Assembly: GCA_039090855.1 (NCBI GenBank)
Contig: CM077034.1
Span: 8,696,984-8,760,983 of the forward strand
Reading direction: 5' to 3'
Length of the DNA: 64,000 nt
Origin: Macrothele yani
Lineage: Eukaryota; Arthropoda; Arachnida; Araneae; Macrothelidae
This document shows positions 10,510-21,084 of the stretch, in pieces. Each line of letters opens with the position of its first letter. Position 1 is the first letter of the stretch. The translations under genes and the position numbers were made by a program. Below the pieces are notes generated by a model. It saw only the letters and a program-made list of their open reading frames with translations, had not been told where the DNA came from and searched no databases.

Positions 10510-12637
10510 AACTTAATTCTCGGCCACACACATGACACATTATCAGCAAATCGAATAGGTACCCAATCAGGGAAATGATCCCCGTCGTGTTGGATACATT
10601 TGAGCCATCGGTCAGGGAGCTGCCGAATGCCACTGCGGAAAAAAGAGGGCTGTTTCGAGTTGATAAATTCATCAATACTTGTGTGGACCTCCTCGACAGA
10701 AGTGAAGTGCGCATCACTCAGGTGATGTTGCAGGGAGCGAAAGAGGTGATAATCCAAAGGGTGCGAAATCTGGAGAATACGCACCAAATCTCCCATCCCA
10801 GGTCGGTGATCGTGTTTAAAGTCGTTTTCGCGGTGTGAGGAAGCGCGTCATCCTGAAGCAACAGGGCCGACCTTCTCCCGTTGCCGGTGTATGGCCTTTT
10901 CGCCTCCATTGCGTAACTCACACGAATGAGTTGCTCACAATAACGCCCAGTATTGACCGTTTCACCAGGTTTGAGCAACTCATAGTGTACGACACCGCGC
11001 TGATCCCACCATATGCGCAGCAACGAATTCCTGGCATGGATATTCGGTTTGGTGGTACTGGTGGTAGGCTGACCTGGATAAACCCACGATTTGCGCTGCT
11101 TAGGATTATTGTAGAGGATCCACTTCTCACCACAGGTCAAAAATGTTGTGGAAGAAATCCTTCTTCTTGAATCTGGAGAGCAAAGACACAGCAACATCGT
11201 AGCGCCTAGACTTGTTCGCAGCTGTGAGTTGGTGGGGCATCCAACGGCCCTCTTTGTGAATTTGTCCAAGCTTGTGCTGGGGCTTTGCAATGGCTTGCCG
11301 TGTTACTCTGACTTTGTGCGACAGCAGGGATCCACGTCCAACAGGTTCCTGGGTGAGCTCTGACTCAACAGGGATCCACATCCAACAGGTTCCTGGGTGA
11401 GCTTTGACTCAACAGGGATCCACGTCCAACAGGTTCCTGGGTGAGCTCTGACTCAACAGGGATCCACGTCTGACAGGTTCCTGGGTGAGCTCCGACTCAA
11501 CAGGGATCCACGTCCAACAGGTTCCTGGGTGAGCTCCGACTCAAGCAGGGATCCACGTCCAACAGGTTCCTGGGTGAGCTCCGACTCAACAGGGATCCAC
11601 GTCCAACAGGTTCCTGGGTGAGCTCCGACTCAACAGGGATCCATGTCCAACAGGTTCCTGGGTGAGCTCTGACTCAACAGGGATCCATGTCCAACAGGTT
11701 CCTGGGTGAGCTCTTGAGCTCTGACTCAACAGGGATCCACGTCCAACAGGTTCCTGGGTGAGCTCTGACTCAACAGGGATCCACGTCCAACAGGTTCCTG
11801 GGTGAGCTCTGACTCAACAGGGATCCACGTCCAACAGGTTCCTGGGTGAGCTCTGACTCAACAGGGATCCACGTCCAACAGGTTCCTGGGTGAGCTCTGA
11901 CTCAACAGGGATCCACGTCTGACAGGTTCCTGGGTGAGCTCTGACTCGACAGGGATCCACGTCCAACAGGTTCCTGGGTGAGCTCTGACTCAACAGGGAT
12001 CCACGTCCAACAGGTTCCTGGGTGAGCTCTGACTCGACAGGGATCCACGTCCAACAGGTTCCTGGGTGAGCTCTGACTCAACAGGGATCCACGTCCAACA
12101 GGTTCCTGGGTGAGCTCTGACTCAACAGGGATCCACGTCCAACAGGTTCCTGGGTGAGCTCTGACTCAACAGGGATCCACATCCAACAGGTTCCTGGGTG
12201 AGCTCTGACTCAACAGGGATCCACGTCCAACAGGTTCCTGGGTGAGCTCTGACTCAACAGGGATCCACGTCCAACAGGTTCCTGGGTGAGCTCCGACTCA
12301 ACAGGGGCTCCGACTTAACAGGGATCCACGTCCAACAGGTTCCTGGGTGAGCTCCGACTCAACAGGGATCCGCGTCTAACAGTTGTTCCAGCTCCTCGCC
12401 GCCAACTTTGTGTGGCTGTCCCGGACGTTCTGCATCACGGAGATCGGAATTCCCCTGTTTAAACCGCTGGAACCACTTCTTACACGTACTGTAGGACACA
12501 GCAGCCTCACCCAAAGCAGCACAGATCATTTGCTGGGCACTTTTTTTTTTAGCTGAAACGCGAACAGGAGGCAGTGCCTCAAATGCTGCTTCTTGAACGA
12601 CATTGCTCTCACCGTCAGCTTTCGTGTCTCCTGTCAC
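10510..12637 (-). pseudogene. mariner transposase (mauritiana type), broken
   Basis: Minus-strand reading. The N-terminal part at 12637-12359 shows the mariner helix-turn-helix (STCKKWFQRFKQGN, DAERPGQP). The gene is then interrupted by 24 or so copies of a 44-base repeat. It resumes at 11381 with VTRQAIAKPQHKLGQI, EKWILYNNPKQRKSW and IWWDQRGVVHYELLKPGETVNT. The C-terminus is in another frame at 10796-10497 (DYHLF, then LPDRWLKC). The usual GDEKW motif reads CGEKW, so the first catalytic aspartate is lost. HDNARPHT has become QDDALPHT, and there are further frameshifts near 10800 and 11140. No function is possible. Confidence 0.85.
11305..12370. repeat. 44-bp minisatellite (~24 copies) inside the mariner transposase gene
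   Basis: The unit runs GGGATCCACGTCCAACAGG, TTCCTGGGTGAGCTC, TGACTCAACA. Copies are nearly identical (TCCAAC/TCTGAC and CTCT/CTCC variants). Most units contain BamHI-like GGATCC and SacI-like GAGCTC sites. One unit has a duplicated GAGCTCT near 11710 and another a short partial duplication near 12305. Read on the minus strand, one unit corresponds to the transposase segment just after the helix-turn-helix, so it arose by local duplication of coding sequence. Since 44 is not a multiple of 3, the frame is destroyed. Confidence 0.93.
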
Positions 12638-13197
12638 GACAGCTGCGAGCGGTTACGGTAGCTTGGAAAGCTGTCGGATGGCGCTGCAATCGGCCATTAA
12701 CGCACACAGCTATTTGCGTTTGCCGACGTTTTATGATCGCTTGCGGTTAGGGTCCGAGAATTAAGTTGCACGCCTAATACATTCATGCCCGATAAGAACT
12801 TTCATGAAACACTAAAATAAGTTGTAACAAACAGTCAAAAACTTCAATTAAAATTATAGTTATAACTAAAGCCCGGAAGTTGAGGCAGTAAAAATGCTAA
12901 AAATAGGCAGGCAAGTAAGCGAAATAAAGCGTCAAAATAGGCATTTATAGAAGTGGTCGAAAAACTCTGAATCATACACAGGTGTTAAGCTGAATCGGCA
13001 AAATCATTTATCAGACTATCACTTACTAATTTTTGCGGTTACACATAAGTACTAGGTGTTTTTTTTTAAAAATGTTCGAACGTGAAACTCTGCCTTCTGT
13101 CACTAAGGATATGTTTTAGAAGCAAAAATGATCTTTCAACTTCCATGGAGGTAATGGGAACGTATTTTGAAACATGAGGCAGTTGTAGGATCCCTTT

Positions 13198-14074
13198 CAA
13201 TAGAAGTTGTTTCTTTTTTTTTTGATTCGAGCTTTAACGACCACCGTGAGCAACTCAATGGGCTATAAGCAGTCGCCCGTCCCTAATTTAGGGTCACTGG
13301 TTCTAGGGAAGGGAGAGAGCCAGTGCCGTAAGACAAACACAACATCCATTCATTGATTGATTGGAGGTTTAACGACCACCGTGAGCAACTCAATGGGCTA
13401 TAAGCAGTCGCCCGTCCCTAATTTAGGGTCACTGGTTCCAGGGAAGGGAGAGAGCCAGTGCCGTAAGACAAACACAACATCCATTCATTGATTGATTGGA
13501 GGTTTAACGACCACCGTGAGCAACTCAATGGGCTATAAGCAGTCGCCCGTCCCTAATTTAGGGTCACTGGTTCCAGGGAAGGGAGAGAGCCAGTGCCGTA
13601 AGACAAACACAACATCCATTCATTCATTCATTGGAGGTTTAACGGCCACCGTGAGCAACTCAATGGGCTATAAGCAGTCGCCCGTCCCTAATTTAGGGTC
13701 ACTGGTTCCAGGGAAGGGAGAGAGCCAGTGCCGTAAGACAAACACAACATCCATTCATTGATTGATTGGAGGTTTAACGACCACCTGGAGCAACTCAATG
13801 GGCTATAAGCAGTCGCCCGTCCCTAATTTAGGGTCACTGGTTCCAGGGAAGGGAGAGAGCCAGTGCCGTAAGACAAACACAACATCCATTCATTGATTGA
13901 TTGGAGGTTTAACGACCACCTGGAGCAACTCAATGGGCTATAAGCAGTCGGCCGTCCCTAATTTAGGGTCACTGGTTCCAGGGAAGGGAGAGAGCCAGTG
14001 CCGTAAGACAAACACAACATCCATGCCTGACCAAGATTCGAACCCGGACCCCTTACAGACGACAATAGAAGTTG
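13198..14074 (-). mobile_element. SINE array 1: one partial tRNA head, six body units
   Basis: A 12-bp target duplication CAATAGAAGTTG occurs at 13198-13209 and 14063-14074. The SINE is on the minus strand. A truncated tRNA-like head lies at about 14020-14062 (B box in reverse GATTCGAACCC). Six tandem ~134-base body units follow down to the T-rich tail at 13210-13225. Units are joined by short ATTC/ATTG repeats. Array and head share one target duplication. Confidence 0.88.
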
Positions 14075-14385
14075 AACTTTCACCTTGGAGTATTTCGGCG
14101 ATGACTTTGATTTTCTCCAAGTCATTATTTGCTGAAAGAACTCGTTGACATTTTTTCACTCACGATTTGAACCTTTCTCCCGGGAACACATTTAGTTGTA
14201 CTAACTACATAATTTAATATTTTCAAGGCATTCGCTAACGTTTCGTTCTTTTTTTCCAGCAAAGCAATCATATCGGGCAACGGTGAAAAGTGTGCTTAAA
14301 TAAAAGTTAAATCGTTACGAACGGAATCTTTAGCTAGTATCTGTTGAGCATTGCGTAATGCGCAGGATTCATCCTCTTGAAAACT

Positions 14386-15605
14386 TAGTGTTCTCCCTAG
14401 AGTTTTTTTACAGCTGGGTGGCAAGAAATTTTAGCTGGGTGGTACTTTAAACGACCTCTTCCTCAATCGAAAAAAAAAGAAAGGATGTTTTGCTTAACAT
14501 GACTGTACTTATTAAATACTTACTGATAAATCATGTTCAACACAGATTTCAGTTGTTTTCACCAATATTTATGGTTTTTTTTTTTTTTTTTTTTTGATTG
14601 GAGGTTTAACGACCACCGTGAGCAACTCAATGGGCTATAAGCAGTCGCCCGTCCCTAATTTAGGGTCACTGGTTCCAGGGAAGGGAGAGAGCCAGTGCTG
14701 TAAGACAAACACAACATCCATTGATTGATTGGAGGTTTAACGACCACCGTGAGCAACTCAATGGGCTATAAGCAGTCGCCCGTCCCTAATTTAGGGTCAC
14801 TGGTTCCAGGGAAGGGAGAGAGCCAGTGCTGTAAGACAAACACAACATCCATTGATTGATTGGAGGTTTAAGGACCACCGTGAGCAACTCAATGGGCTAT
14901 AAGCAGTCGCCCGTCCCTAATTTAGGGTCACTGGTTCCAGGGAAGGGAGAGAGCCAGTGCCGTAAGACAAACACAACATCCATTCATTGATTGGAGGTTC
15001 AACGACCACCGTGAGCAACTCAATGGGCTATAAGCCGTCGCCCGTCCCTAATTTAGGGTCACTGGTTCCAGGGAAGGGAGAGAGCCAGTGCCGTAAGACA
15101 AACACAACATCCATTCATTGATTGGAGGTTCAACGACCACCGTGAGCAACTCAATGGGCTATAAGCCGTCGCCCGTCCCTAATTTAGGGCCACTGGTTCC
15201 AGGGAAGGGAGAGAGCCAGTGCCGTAAGACAAACACAACATCCATTCATTGATTGATTGGAGGTTTAACGACCACCGTGAGCAACTCAATGGGCTATAAG
15301 CAGTCGCCCCGTCCCTAATTTAGGGTCACTGGTTCCAGGGAAGGGAGAGAGCCAGTGCCGTAAGACAAACACAACATCCATGCCTCACCGGGATTCGAAC
15401 CCGGACCCCTTACGGACGAATGATCAGAGGCCAGCGCCTTAGACCACTGCACCACCGGGGCGGCATATTTATGGTGTATGTGGGAGTAAGTTTTCCACTC
15501 TTACTATTATGTGTGTTGTTAAAACATTCATTACAGGAAATTTAGCTGGGTGGCAGAGAAAATTGGCTGGGCGGGCCCAGTAAAAAGCCTCGAGGGAGAA
15601 CACTA
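14386..15605. mobile_element. MITE with TAGTGTTCTCCCT ends, split by SINE array 2
   Basis: The left end is TAGTGTTCTCCCTAGAG and the right end in reverse TAGTGTTCTCCCTCGAG. They are flanked by 5-bp AAACT at 14381-14385 and 15606-15610. GCTGGGTGGCA motifs occur on both sides. Without the 0.9-kb SINE array the element is about 320 bp and has no coding capacity. Confidence 0.7.
14565..15475 (-). mobile_element. SINE array 2: one full tRNA head, six body units
   Basis: An 11-bp target duplication ATATTTATGGT occurs at 14565-14575 and 15465-15475. Poly(T) at about 14576-14595 is the tail on the minus strand. Six ~132-base body units follow. Only the rightmost carries a tRNA-like head (about 15381-15464) with A-box and B-box matches. 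Confidence 0.9.
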
Positions 15606-16460
15606 AAACTGTTAACAATTTCGGCAATCTTGTTCAAATTATTTGCGTAATATAAAGTGGCTGATATCCATGTTCCCCATCTTGTCAAAATCGGTTTAGG
15701 CGGTAAAGCAAGATTTGGTTCCATCTCTTTGAATATGTGAACTCGAGGAGGAGCTTTAAGAAAAATGTTCTTCACATTACTCACTAACGCGTCAATATCC
15801 GGAAATAACCCACATACTTCCTCCACTACTCTGTGGAGAGCATGAACCAAACAAGTTAAATGAAGCATTTTTGGAAAGAGAACTTTCAGGATGTGGGCAG
15901 CCTTTTTTCATATATAAGGAGCTGCATCTGTTAAAAACAATAGTACCTTTTCATACTTTATTCCGCCAGGCCAAAGAAGAGCTCATGAGGAGGCAAAAAG
16001 CTGAGAAATCGTGCTACTATGTCTTTGGAAGTTGTTCTGATGCAAGTAAGTAGATAGTTGAGGGCTGAGCAGGTCCCATTGTACATATAACAACATTTGC
16101 CACATACCTTCCCGTGGCGTCTGTTGTCTCATCGATACTGATCCAGATATTTTTATCCCCGACATCTTCTCGTATTTCTTTCATTATACCGACGTAGCTG
16201 GAATCTAAGTATGTTTTCCGCAAAGTTGCTTCGCACGGAATATTTTCCTTTGTATATTTCTCCAAAAGATTCTTCAGTGAATTATTTTCCAGCTTCCACA
16301 AAGGTATTCCAGCATCTATAAAAGCGTGGCACAAATCCCCTGCAAACTGTGACTGCTTCCTCGAAGTAGAAGCAAATGACAAAATCAAACATGTCTTTTT
16401 TTCACCAATCTTCCGAATAACAGCAGCTTTATGTTTAGCTGTTGCCAAATGTTGTGAAAT

Positions 16461-17910
16461 GAAGAATTTCTTGCCGCCCCGGTGGCGCAGTGGTCTAAGG
16501 CGCTGGCCTCTGATCATTCGTCCGTAAGGAGTCCGGGTTCGAATCCCGGTCCGGCATGGATGTTGTGTTTGTCTTACGGCACTGGCTCTCTCCCTTCCCT
16601 GAAACCAGTGACCCTAAATTAGGGACGGGCGACTGCTTATAGCCCATTGAGTTGCACACGGTGGTCGTTAAACCTCCAATCAATCAATGGATGTTGTGTT
16701 TGTCTTACGGCACTGGCTCTCTCCCTTCCCTGGAACCAGTGACCCTAAATTAGGGACGGGCGACTGCTTATAGCCCATTGAGTTGCTCACGGTGGTCGTT
16801 AAACCTCCAATCAATGAATGGATGTTGTGTTTGTCTTACGGCACTGGCTCTCTCCCTTCCCTGGAACCAGTGACCCTAAATTAGGGACGGGCGACTGCTT
16901 ATAGCCCATTGAGTTGCTCACGGTGGTCGTTAAACCTCCAATCAATCAATGGATGTTGTGTTTGTCTTACGGCACTGGCACTCTCCCTTACCTGGAACCA
17001 GTGACCCTAAATTAGGGACGGGCGACTGCTTATAGCCCATTGAGTTGCTCACGGTGGTCGTTAAACCTCCAATCAATCAATGGATGTTGTGTTTGTCTTA
17101 CGGCACTGGCACTCTCCCTTCCCTGGAACCAGTGACCCTAAATTAGGGACGGGCTACTGCTTATAGCCCATTGAGTTGCTCACGGTGGTCGTTAAACCTC
17201 CAATCAATGAATGGATGTTGTGTTTGTCTTACGGCACTGGCTCTCTCCCTTCCCTGGAACCAGTGACCCTAAATTAGGGACGGGCGACTGCTTATAGCCC
17301 ATTGAGTTGCTCACGGTGGTCGTTAAACCTCCAATCAATCAATGAATGGATGTTGTGTTTGTCTTACGGCACTGGCTCTCTCCCTTCCCTGGAACCAGTG
17401 ACCCTAAATTAGGGACGGGCGATTGCTTATAGCCCATTGAGTTGCTCACGGTGGTCGTTAAACCTCCAATCAATCAATGAATGGATGTTGTGTTTGTCTT
17501 ACGGCACTGGCTCTCTCCCTTCCCTGGAACCAGTGACCCTAAATTAGGGACGGGCGACTGCTTACAGCCCATTGAGTTGCTCACGGTGGTCGTTAAACCT
17601 CCAATCAATCAATGAATGGATGTTGTGTTTGTCTTACGGCACTGGCTCTCTCCCTTCCCTGGAACCAGTGACCCTAAATTAGGGACGGGCGACTGCTTAT
17701 AGCCCATTGAGTTGCTCACGGTGGTCGTTAAACCTCCAATCAATCAATGAATGGATGTTGTGTTTGTCTTACGGCACTGGCTCTCTCCCTTCCCTGGAAC
17801 CAGTGACCCTAAATTAGGGACGGGCGACTGCTTATAGCCCATCGAGTTGCTCACGGTGGTCGTTAAACCTCCAATCAAAAAAAAAAAAAAAAGAAGAAGA
17901 AGAATTTCTT
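16461..17910 (+). mobile_element. SINE array 3: one full tRNA head, ten body units
   Basis: A 12-bp target duplication GAAGAATTTCTT occurs at 16461-16472 and 17899-17910. On the plus strand: tRNA-derived head 16473-16555, then ten tandem ~133-base body units (ATGGATGTTGTGTTTGTC to GTTAAACCTCCAATC), ending in A-rich sequence at 17877-17898. It interrupts the hAT transposase zinc finger. This is the longest of the body-multimer copies. Confidence 0.92.
16483..16546 (+). promoter_or_regulatory. Internal RNA polymerase III promoter of SINE array 3
   Basis: A-box match TGGCGCAGTGG at 16483-16493 and B-box match GGTTCGAATCC at 16536-16546. The spacing is about 43 bases between boxes, as in tRNA genes. 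The head resembles tRNAs with an AAGGCGCTGG D-arm; isotype is not assigned. Confidence 0.8.
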
Positions 17911-18707
17911 TTCGTAATTCAGTTTCATATCGCATATTTTACAAAACAACACCATTCCATCAGTGGACAAGATATCACTTCCATACTCTTGAACATACCG
18001 ACTTAAATTTAGCACTGCTTGAAGAAGCAGTTTTCGACATTATTGTTTCACTTGGACGCAAGGCGAGATCTATTAGGGGTAGCGAACTAACAGAATCTTC
18101 CTCCCTTGTTTTGCACTTACATTCAAGGTCTTATGTGTGTACGTGCATTCTTGGCTTTCACTCTAGCTTGATTGGTTACAATGTTATCTGACTGGATTCG
18201 GCTACTTCTGCCATGCGCAGAAACTATCATATAGGATTCTAGGGAGAGGGGTCATTAAAAGTACCACTCTGCGCATGCGTCTGCCACCGCTGCTTAAATT
18301 GGAGCACCTCGTTTTGAATGTACCGATTGTACTCGTGTTTACTTTCAGATGTCTGCCGACTGTGATTTCGTTTTAGAGAAAATGCCACCTACCTTATGGT
18401 TTGTACACCTATACCCTAAAAAAAGAGTTTTTAAAAGAAATGAATAACTTAAAAAAAATTACGTGTTTACCCGGAAACACTATGTACTGCATGCTAGATT
18501 GTTATCAAAACTTTGATTTTATCGCATTCTTAAACCATTTTTTAATAGTGCATTTGTTGAGTATAGGCAAAAAAAGGCATTAAAAACATAAAAAGGCATT
18601 TTCTTCAAATATGAGCCAAAAAGGCAAAAAAAGCATTTTAAGGCATTTTGCCTCAACTTCCGCGCTTTAGTTATAACTAAACATAGGGACATACTTTGGT
18701 GGGGTAT

Positions 18708-18804
18708 AATTGTTTCAAATGGTAAAATCCCTGAAATGGCGATAAGGTGGAGATATTGGCAGAAGGACAGACCACCGAAGGACAACTGAAATTGTAGACT
18801 GCAT
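18708..18804 (+). mobile_element. RTE-like LINE fragment (short)
   Basis: TAAAATCCCTGAAATGGCG and AGAAGGACAGACCACC resemble the 3' coding end of the RTE-like element at 2085-2140 (VKSLKW then RRTDH against ARKTD). It is very short and diverged. Confidence 0.4.
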
Positions 18805-18835
18805 GACGATGATGGGCAAAACACGTAACAATATT

Positions 18836-18909
18836 AACAAATAAAGGTAACTTGATCACGCTAGTTACGTTAACTGAAAACTTTTACAAAAAGTTCGTAA
18901 GTTGGAAGC
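18836..18909 (-). repeat. PLE terminal inverted repeat, left copy
   Basis: Reverse complement of 20728-20801 with about one difference (GGTAACTT against GGCAACTT). Confidence 0.9.
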
Positions 18910-18991
18910 AAAAAAGCATTTTAAGGCATTTTGCCTCAACTTCCGCGCTTTAGTTATAACTAAACATAGGGACATACTTTGGTGGGGTATA

Positions 18992-20651
18992 CGGACATAC
19001 TTTGGTGGAGCAGATAAAGTCGGTTGCCCAGTCATCATTGGTAAAGAAACTCTAAACCAAAAAGTGCTTTCTTTTCTTACATCTGCTAACTGCATCCCTT
19101 TACAGTCAGACACCACCAACTCACTCAAAAACTCAGTTGACAGATTAGCTAAGAAAGAAACTCTTCAATCCTTCCTTGGTGATATATCACCCTCCTTACT
19201 TTAGAACTCCCAGGCTCTTCCTGCAAGTGAAACTGCATAAAGCTGGTAACCCCATCAGACCTTTAGTGGAATATTCTTTTTCTCCAGCAGTAAACCTTGA
19301 AAAGAGATTGGTCCTCAAATGCAAATCCCTGGCAGCCAACCATCCTCATACAGTTGTCTCTACTTCAAACTTCATCCACAACCTTCCTAATTCCTTTTCT
19401 CCTTGTGATAATCTGTATACTCTTGATGTAGAATCTTTGTTTCCCTCTGTACCATATTTTGATTCCTGCATGCTCCTCATGAAGAAATTGATTCTTCATT
19501 TTGAACCCCCGGTCCTCTTATCAAAGATCTTTATGATTGTTTCCACACTATTCATCAATACAGTTGTTTTGTTTTCAACAAAATTGTGTACAAGCAACAA
19601 TCTGGTCTCCCCATGGGCTCACCTCTTTCCCCTCTGCTTGCTGAAATCTACATGCAACATATTGAAGTTTCCATCATTCCTCTACACCCTTTTCAACCTT
19701 CCCTATGGTTAAGATATGTAGACGACATTTTCATTAGCTGGCCACATTCCGAGTCTGAACTACAGATACTGATCAACTGCATTACGGAAAAATTTCCTTC
19801 CATTAAGCTCACTATATCTAAGGAAGTAAATCACAAAATTGATTTCCTGGATGTATCTATCTGCAGAAACGCTGATCTCTCCATTACTCGTTCCGTCTAT
19901 CGAAAACCTTCTGCGGCCACTAACATCATTCCCTACAAATCTTGCACCCTGCATCTCTACAAGCTTGCAGCATTGAAGTCCTACATCCACAGGGCTCATA
20001 TCATTTGCAACAACCAACTCTCTCTTCAAGAAGAACTCTCTAAAATTTCTACAATAGCCCTCTCCCATGGTTTCCCTGCTGTTACAGTGAACTCCCTCAT
20101 AAAGAAATATGAAAACCATTCGAAAATCGAATGCCTCCTTCCTCACAAGAAAGAAGACCTGAAATTCTGTGGTTCTGTTCCTTACCATCCTTCCTATGCT
20201 TATAAGTTACAGATTCTTTTTAGAAGTTTTGGTTACCATCTTGCCATTAAATCTACCCCAAACATCTTGAAACTTCTACAAAGGGATAGGGACAAAGTTG
20301 AAAGCCTGAACCTCCCAGGAGTTTACTGCATTCCTATCTCTTCTTCTACTGGGGATAACTTATACATTGGAAGCACATACAGGAGCATTAGCCATAGAAT
20401 TTTAGAACATAGAAAAAGATGTTTCGAAAGCCAATCCTAATACTGCCTTGTCTGTTTTGACAATGGAAGACACTTCTGCAGTTCCCCGCTGGAACGGAGC
20501 AAAACGAATTGCTTCTTTTGACAATCGTTTTGCCCTCCGTTACCGTGAAAGCATAGAAATTATTTTCAACTCCATGACTTGCAACTCCGAATCTCCTCTC
20601 TACATTCCGTTTGATCTGGAGATCAATTCTAAGTTTTGGCAACAAAAATAA
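18992..20651 (+). pseudogene. Penelope-like reverse transcriptase with GIY-YIG endonuclease, broken
   Basis: PLE proteins copy RNA into DNA at a cut made by a GIY-YIG nuclease. Blocks seen in order: RPLVEYSFSPAVNLEK (near 19258), LDVESLFPSVP (near 19423), SGLPMGSPLSPLLAEIYMQH (19601-19660), the catalytic RYVDDIFISWPHSES (near 19712), KIDFLDVSICRNADLSITR and VYRKP (near 19840-19905), and the nuclease GVYCIPISSS then LYIGSTYRSISHRILEHRK (20320-20420). A tail with PLYIPFDLEIN lies in a further frame near 20601. There are frame changes near 19190, 19580 and 20440, and the 5' third is missing. The family is clear; the clade within PLEs is not assigned. Confidence 0.92.
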
Positions 20652-20727
20652 GAAAAATTCAAATGTAGAATCTGGCAACAATCTTAGTCCTCCATTGGCG
20701 TGATGAAGACCTAAGATAAGGTCGAAA

Positions 20728-20801
20728 GCTTCCAACTTACGAACTTTTTGTAAAAGTTTTCAGTTAACGTAACTAGCGTGATCAAGTTGCCTTTATTCGT
20801 T
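20728..20801 (+). repeat. PLE terminal inverted repeat, right copy
   Basis: Follows the hairpin box TGATGA...GAAA at 20701-20727 and ends next to the 12-bp flanking repeat. Confidence 0.9.
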
Positions 20802-20812
20802 GTAGACTGCAT

Positions 20813-21084
20813 TCCTGGGTTACAAGCATTTGGCAGATCGCAAGCCCGGTTTGAGATGCTAGTACCTTACACTTACACCACATTGCATTCGTTTATTGTA
20901 GTTCAGAATCACAACCGCAGGAAAACCAGAAATGCAACAGCTATGTACTCCTGTGACATTTTGGCGATAGCTTCTCTTCAATGAACTGCGGCTATTCTGA
21001 AATTTGGTAAACAGGAAAATAAATAAATAAATAAATAAATACCAAGTACTTTTCAAGGACTCTTACAAACTTTAAAGACTTTCA
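20813..21084. other. Unassigned flank with (AAAT)n
   Basis: No recognisable coding sequence. A short AAAT microsatellite lies at about 21017-21040, then a run-in (TTTTCAAGGACTC) resembling the minisatellite that follows. Confidence 0.5.

Larger units (their letters stand above)
10503..12774 (-). mobile_element. mauritiana-like (Mos1-like) mariner, expanded internally
   Basis: TA at 10501-10502 and 12775-12776 flank the element. Left end GGTGTGCAACTTAATTCTCG; right end in reverse GGCGTGCAACTTAATTCTCG. Length is 2272 bp against about 1.3 kb for a normal mariner. The excess is the 44-bp minisatellite at 11305-12370. The transposase is on the minus strand. Confidence 0.88.
15542..18045 (-). pseudogene. 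hAT-family transposase (CGGBP1-like zinc finger type), broken
   Basis: Minus-strand reading. N-terminal pieces lie at about 18045-17911, with one frameshift, and include a zinc-finger half FCKICDMK. The second half (HLATAKH) lies at 16450-16420; SINE array 3 sits between them. The frame then continues FAGDLCHAFIDAGIPLWKLE and IWISIDETTDATGRYVANVV, the first acidic block of hAT transposases. It stops near 16017. LLFLTDAAPYMKK is in another frame near 15920, and LTCLVHALHRVVEEVCGLFP at 15860-15800. The C-terminal dimerisation domain was not seen. Frameshifts, stops and the SINE make it nonfunctional. Confidence 0.8.
12867..18669 (-). mobile_element. hAT-like DNA transposon, 5.8 kb with nested insertions
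   Basis: 8-bp direct repeats GTTATAAC at 12859-12866 and 18670-18677 flank inverted ends TAAAGCCCGGAAGTTGAGGC and, in reverse, TAAAGCGCGGAAGTTGAGGC. 8-bp target duplications are the rule for hAT transposons. It carries a minus-strand transposase relic and three secondary insertions: SINE arrays at 13210-14062 and 16473-17898, and a MITE at 14386-15605 that itself holds a SINE array. Confidence 0.85.
18619..18991. repeat. Direct duplication of the hAT right end plus flank
   Basis: About 88 bases occur at 18619-18707 and again at 18908-18991. They contain AAGGCATTTTGCCTCAACTT, the hAT right terminus, the GTTATAAC target duplication and the flank CATACTTTGGTGGGGTAT. The two copies are almost identical. 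About 200 bases of PLE terminus and LINE-like sequence separate them. Confidence 0.85.
18805..20800 (+). mobile_element. Penelope-like element copy with inverted ends
   Basis: A 12-bp direct repeat TGTAGACTGCAT lies at 18793-18804 and 20801-20812. Inside, ~74-base inverted copies of the PLE terminus lie at 18836-18909 and 20728-20801 (GCTTCCAACTTACGAAC on the right). The left inverted copy is followed by the duplicated hAT end and then a 5'-truncated PLE body. Inverted terminal sequences and 5' truncation are known PLE habits. Confidence 0.75.

Noticed and set aside
13492..14148. Repeated frames MIGGLTTTVSNSMGYKQS, seen in many copies in both orientations as a possible peptide family
   Set aside because: They are translations of the SINE body unit. 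They follow copy number and orientation of the SINE, carry no start context and occur in a noncoding Pol III-type element.
16473..16555. A functional tRNA gene
   Set aside because: The A and B boxes are good, but the sequence is the head of a multi-copy SINE with target duplications and no clean acceptor-stem closure.
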